Assembly (NCBI GenBank): GCA_021324305.1
Contig: JAJPJI010000021.1
Coordinates: 62,001-126,000, forward strand
Length of the DNA stretch: 64,000 bases
DNA from: Gammaproteobacteria bacterium
GTDB taxonomy: Bacteria; Pseudomonadota; Gammaproteobacteria; DSM-16500
Reading direction: 5' to 3'
Part shown: one piece after another, positions 60,280 to 64,000 of the stretch
How the letters are laid out: every line of letters begins with the position of its first letter
Numbering within the stretch: position 1 is the first letter of the stretch
Program-made: the position numbers and the translations under genes
The notes under the pieces: generated by a model
Database searches by the model: none
What the model was told of the DNA's origin: nothing
What the model saw: only the letters and a program-made list of their open reading frames with translations

Positions 60280-60666
60280 TCAGGATTTCTTGCAAGCTTC
60301 GGTGCCTAGCTTGTTTGTGGATTGAAGTGCCCAGGTTCCTGATAGTGATCCATCCGGTTTGACCGCAAACACTTCGCCGCCAAACACATTTGAATCCTTT
60401 GAATCCCAGTACACAACTGACAGTGCGCTGCCCGAATTTGCCGAGATAAGAACACCTGTTCCATATACAGTTGGAAATCCGTTGGCATCAGCCCATTGAA
60501 GAGTATAGGTGTCGCCTGTCTTGGTTATGCTGAGCGGATATGAAGTGTTAGAGTTATTTGGATCAGTGCGTGTACATTGATAATTGCCAGCTACGTCTGC
60601 AAATGCGTTAATGGATAACAGAGAGCATAGACTGATCAGGAATATCTTCTTATACGTGGCTTTCAT
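60280..60666 (-). CDS. Small secreted protein, paralog A
   Basis: Signal peptide; DVAGNYQCTRTDPNN..GDTYTLQW..GTGVLI..VVYWDSKDSNVFGGEVFAVKPDGSLSGTW..GTEAC. Confidence 0.7.
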   Translation of the reverse strand: MKATYKKIFLISLCSLLSINAFADVAGNYQCTRTDPNNSNTSYPLSITKTGDTYTLQWADANGFPTVYGTGVLISANSGSALSVVYWDSKDSNVFGGEVFAVKPDGSLSGTWALQSTNKLGTEACKKS

Positions 60667-60716
60667 AAATAACTCCTTTCATTAAATCATGCAGTCATGA
60701 TATTTAACGACGTCAT

Positions 60717-61139
60717 TCACGATGATGCTTTGGTACAAGATTCTGTGCCGGATTTGGTTTTATTATGATCCGCATAAGCACCTTTTAATGAGCCATCTGA
60801 ATTGATTAGTAATACTTCAGTTCCCATTGTGCTTGTGTTTTTGGGATCCCAATAAACATAAGAAAAGACATTTGGCATGTCTTTACTGATAAACCCGGTT
60901 CCAAAGTCATATGGCAGCACACTGTCACTATGTATCATCTGCACATTATAGACATCGCCATTCTTTGCTATCTTGATGGTCTCTTTGAAACTAGGCGGGG
61001 TCGAGAATGGATCGCTGCCTAAACAATTATAGGTACCGCTAATGTCCGGGGTTGATGTCGGTGCTGGTGTATCGGCGTATGCGAGTATGGTTGATGTGCA
61101 TAGCATACTGACTATCATTATCTTATTGATCGCATTCAT
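60717..61139 (-). CDS. Small secreted protein, paralog B
   Basis: Signal peptide; DISGTYNCLGSDPF..GDVYNVQM..GTGFIS..YVYWDPKNTSTMGTEVLLINSDGSLKGAY..GTESC. Confidence 0.7.
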   Translation of the reverse strand: MNAINKIMIVSMLCTSTILAYADTPAPTSTPDISGTYNCLGSDPFSTPPSFKETIKIAKNGDVYNVQMIHSDSVLPYDFGTGFISKDMPNVFSYVYWDPKNTSTMGTEVLLINSDGSLKGAYADHNKTKSGTESCTKASS

Positions 61140-61526
61140 AAGTACTCCTTTCATATATTCATCTGCATATACTTGACAAGCACTAAATATACAAACAATA
61201 GATATATCATTATTGTACCCTCAGACTTTGAATTTACAAAGTTAGGGTTTATGCATATGCATTTAACCGTATATTTATTAGGGGATTTTTCGGAAGAAAT
61301 ATATTTGCCGCAACTTCTTGATTAATATGTGACATTCCGATGCGGATATTTTGGCATTATATTATATATATCAAATGGTTGAATAGATTTGGTCTTCTTG
61401 AGTGGAAGAGTTATATTATCAATCAGTCGCTTATTGTGACATGGTGGATAAAATTGACATGTTAGAAGCGATGCTCACTGGGTTGCCAAATGTGCGCAAG
61501 CGGTTTACTCACTAGACGGAGAGGAT

Positions 61527-62477
61527 ATGATTAACAGCAATGCTCAGGAAGCACATGAACTGCAAACGACTGACAAGGTATTAATGATTTCACCAGACAC
61601 ATTTCAATTCAACGAGCAAACTGCTGCAACCAACAGCTTCCAGAAAGATCTGTCGGCAGGCATCGAGATGAAACGAAAGGTAATGAAAGAATTTGCTGGT
61701 ATGGTGTCTGAGCTGCGCGCCCATCATATTCATGTTATTACTTTAAGCAGCAGGGCTGATGTTGCAACACCGGATGCGGTGTTTCCTAATAACTGGTTTT
61801 CTACGCATACAGCTAATGGCGAGCGAACAATTATCATCTATCCCATGCTAGCTGAAAGCCGGCGCCTTGAACGTCAATATGATGTATTGGTACAAGCATT
61901 ACAAGCAGAGGGTATCCGGATTCAACACAAGTATGACTTGACTCGCTATGAAGCGCAAGAAAGGTTTCTAGAGGGTACAGGCAGCATGGTTCTGGATAGG
62001 ATAAATCGGATTGTTTATGCCGCTCTGTCGCCGCGAACGGATCAAACCGTGCTTGATGATTTTGCCGAAACAATGAATTATACCAGTGTTGTTTTTCATA
62101 GCTGTGACAAGCAGGGTAACCCTGTCTATCATACCAATGTAGTGATGAGTTTGGGCCGCCAGTTTGCTGTAATCGCACTGGATGCCGTGTCGGATCAGGT
62201 GGAGCGTGATGCGTTGACAGCAATGTTAAAAATGACTCATAAAAATATTATTAATATTACTCTGGATCAGATGGAAAATATGGCCGGAAATATCCTTGAG
62301 GTACGGTCTGTTGAAAATCTTTCAAAAATCATATTATCTGCTACGGCTTACAATGCTTTCACCCCTGCACAGCGGCAATTGCTTTCGACTTATGGTGAGT
62401 TGGTGGTGGTGCATATAGAGACAATAGAGAGGCTGGGCGGAGGCAGTGCGCGCTGTATGCTTGCTGAAATTTTCTAG
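61527..62477 (+). CDS. CtlX-like / arginine deiminase-related amidinotransferase-fold hydrolase
   Basis: VLMISPDTFQFNEQTAATNSFQ, DAVFPNNWFSTHTANGERTIIIYPMLAESRRLERQ, LEGTGSMVLDR, YHTNVVMSLG, GGGSARCMLAEIF. Confidence 0.87.
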   Translation: MINSNAQEAHELQTTDKVLMISPDTFQFNEQTAATNSFQKDLSAGIEMKRKVMKEFAGMVSELRAHHIHVITLSSRADVATPDAVFPNNWFSTHTANGERTIIIYPMLAESRRLERQYDVLVQALQAEGIRIQHKYDLTRYEAQERFLEGTGSMVLDRINRIVYAALSPRTDQTVLDDFAETMNYTSVVFHSCDKQGNPVYHTNVVMSLGRQFAVIALDAVSDQVERDALTAMLKMTHKNIINITLDQMENMAGNILEVRSVENLSKIILSATAYNAFTPAQRQLLSTYGELVVVHIETIERLGGGSARCMLAEIF

Positions 62478-62617
62478 AATAATGGTGCTATATTTTCACG
62501 ACAATTGCTTTTTATCAGTTAACTCGGGATGCGTCAATAAAAATATATATATCTTGTCAGGCCGGATGCTAATCGGTATCGTTTGTTTTCGCTTATTACG
62601 ACAATAGAGGCCTGTTC

Positions 62618-63271
62618 ATGCATTGCGACTCATCACTCATACTTTATACACATCCACTTTCCGCAAATGGACGCAAGGTGATGGCTAATGTTTATTTGCA
62701 TAAAATGGATATTGATATCCGGTTAGTAAATGTCTATCAAGGAGAGGGCCAGCATCCTGATTACCTTAAAATCAATCCGTTAGGACAGATTCCAGCCTTG
62801 GTCGACAAGGCGGCGGGTATTACTCTGCGCGAATCCAACTTTATCATGATGTATCTTGCTCAACATGATGGTCGTTCGCACTATTATCCGCCTGAGAGGA
62901 GAATGGAAATAATCCAATGGCTGTTTTGGGAGGCGGCACAGTGGCAGCCGGCACTGTGCACTATTCTGCGAGGCGCGGTGGCGCATAAATTACTGCCTGC
63001 CTTATTTCCGAAGCCTGTTGAGGAGGTTGACTGGGATGAGCCTGCTGCGAGCCGCATGTTTGCGTTTCTCAGTCATCAGCTGAGTAAGAGCAAATATCTT
63101 GCCGGTAAGCAATTAACGATAGCAGATCTCACGGTGGCAGGCATGATGACCTATTTCAGAATTGCGAACTTTCCTTATGACAAGTATCCCGCCATTCGTG
63201 ATTGGTATTGTGAAATACAAGCACTTGACGCATGGCAACGCTCTGCCAGCGAATGTTGGGAGATAAACTAG
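62618..63271 (+). CDS. Glutathione S-transferase family protein
   Basis: LYTHPLSANGRKVMANVYLHKMDIDIRLVNV, YLKINPLGQIPALVD, LRESNFIMMYLA. Confidence 0.9.
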   Translation: MHCDSSLILYTHPLSANGRKVMANVYLHKMDIDIRLVNVYQGEGQHPDYLKINPLGQIPALVDKAAGITLRESNFIMMYLAQHDGRSHYYPPERRMEIIQWLFWEAAQWQPALCTILRGAVAHKLLPALFPKPVEEVDWDEPAASRMFAFLSHQLSKSKYLAGKQLTIADLTVAGMMTYFRIANFPYDKYPAIRDWYCEIQALDAWQRSASECWEIN

Positions 63272-63294
63272 CATGATCATGATTGTCATGTCTT

Positions 63295-63333
63295 TGCCAT
63301 GGCATGCCTGGTTTCACTAACCATGCCATGGCA
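63295..63333. repeat. Perfect 12-bp inverted repeat between convergent genes
   Basis: TGCCATGGCATG .. CATGCCATGGCA. Confidence 0.7.
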
Positions 63334-63343
63334 CGCATCCATA

Positions 63344-64000
63344 TCAGACATGAGCAATATTTTCATTCGCTCTGCGTATATTGACAGCGGTTCTTGCAAG
63401 ATTGTCACAGGCTTCGCCGAATGTGGTCATCTTTTTGCGTGTATCAGTGCCGAACACGCTGATGCTGCAGATTGAGTATACGCCTTTCCAGAAATCACTA
63501 TTATGATTGTCCAGAAAATGATTATTCACATCTGCGAGTTGGGTGTGAATATGCTGACTGAAAGCGGCTGCGTTAGCCAATCTGTCTTCATGATTAAGTT
63601 CGAGAAATTGATTAGTCTGATTGAATACGGTAATGATAAGACTCAACGTCTTGTTCACCTTGTCAATACGTTGTGTTGTCTTATCCGGTTCATCTGCCAA
63701 TTCTTCTGATTTTTTTTGCAGTATCAAAAGATTTTCGCGCAATAACTTATAGGCAATCAATTCAGCATTGTAAAATTGCACTTTTCTCAAGTCGCTGTTG
63801 TCAGGCTTTTCTGTGCGTTGAATAGTCAAGAGACGTTGACTGATGGATGACATGATTGTGTTAATAGTTTCAAGTTTGAGATGTGGATCATCTTCGGTGT
63901 CTGGTAGAGCTTGCTGGATTGGCGGCTCATGGCTATTATTACGCTGCATGCCGGATTCACGCTGTTCTGGTACGCCATGATTTAATATGGGTTCCGGATC
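63344..64000 (-). CDS. Hypothetical alpha-helical protein, probably partial (frame remains open to the window edge)
   Basis: 201-aa ORF; frame upstream of ATG 63949 continues without stop (DPEPILNHGVPEQRESG) to position 64000. Confidence 0.6.
   Translation of the reverse strand, partial: DPEPILNHGVPEQRESGMQRNNSHEPPIQQALPDTEDDPHLKLETINTIMSSISQRLLTIQRTEKPDNSDLRKVQFYNAELIAYKLLRENLLILQKKSEELADEPDKTTQRIDKVNKTLSLIITVFNQTNQFLELNHEDRLANAAAFSQHIHTQLADVNNHFLDNHNSDFWKGVYSICSISVFGTDTRKKMTTFGEACDNLARTAVNIRRANENIAHV

Noticed and set aside
1-64000. CRISPR arrays, tRNA/rRNA genes, transposases or prophage genes
   Set aside because: No regular direct-repeat/spacer pattern, no recognisable tRNA/rRNA, and no transposase or phage structural ORFs seen in the ORF track

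Overview
The window is a gammaproteobacterial chromosome segment. By inference from gene content and style (Legionellales/Coxiellaceae-like host-associated gene families) it comes from that area, but taxonomy cannot be proven here. Main content: (i) two paralogous sensor-kinase + REC-PAS-GGDEF-EAL modules, a stand-alone EAL protein with a collapsed GGDEF domain, and a class III adenylate cyclase; (ii) housekeeping genes (M3 peptidase, DinB, ArgD, MetN plus a MetI-MetQ fusion, M19 dipeptidase, GDPD, GST, CtlX-like hydrolase, bactofilin); (iii) several orphan proteins with enzyme-like catalytic motifs that could be secreted effectors (HGD/DFG kinase, transglutaminase-like C-H-D protein, a CNF/CheD/BLF1-like L(S/T)GC protein); (iv) the most striking feature, a compact plus-strand operon at about 34.9-47.2 kb. 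It encodes a 2-epi-5-epi-valiolone synthase-like sugar phosphate cyclase, ROK kinase, MDR dehydrogenase, SDR, TIM-barrel epimerase, HAD phosphatase, acyltransferase-3, two tandem family-VIII-type serine hydrolases, an MFS exporter and a Gfo/Idh/MocA oxidoreductase, followed by a convergent APH(6)-like antibiotic kinase. This looks like an undescribed C7-cyclitol (acarbose/validamycin-type precursor) biosynthetic cluster whose core order mirrors acbC / acbM-L-N-O / acbJ, but with no aminotransferase, nucleotidyltransferase or glycosyltransferase. All family assignments are from reading translated motifs; no database search was run.
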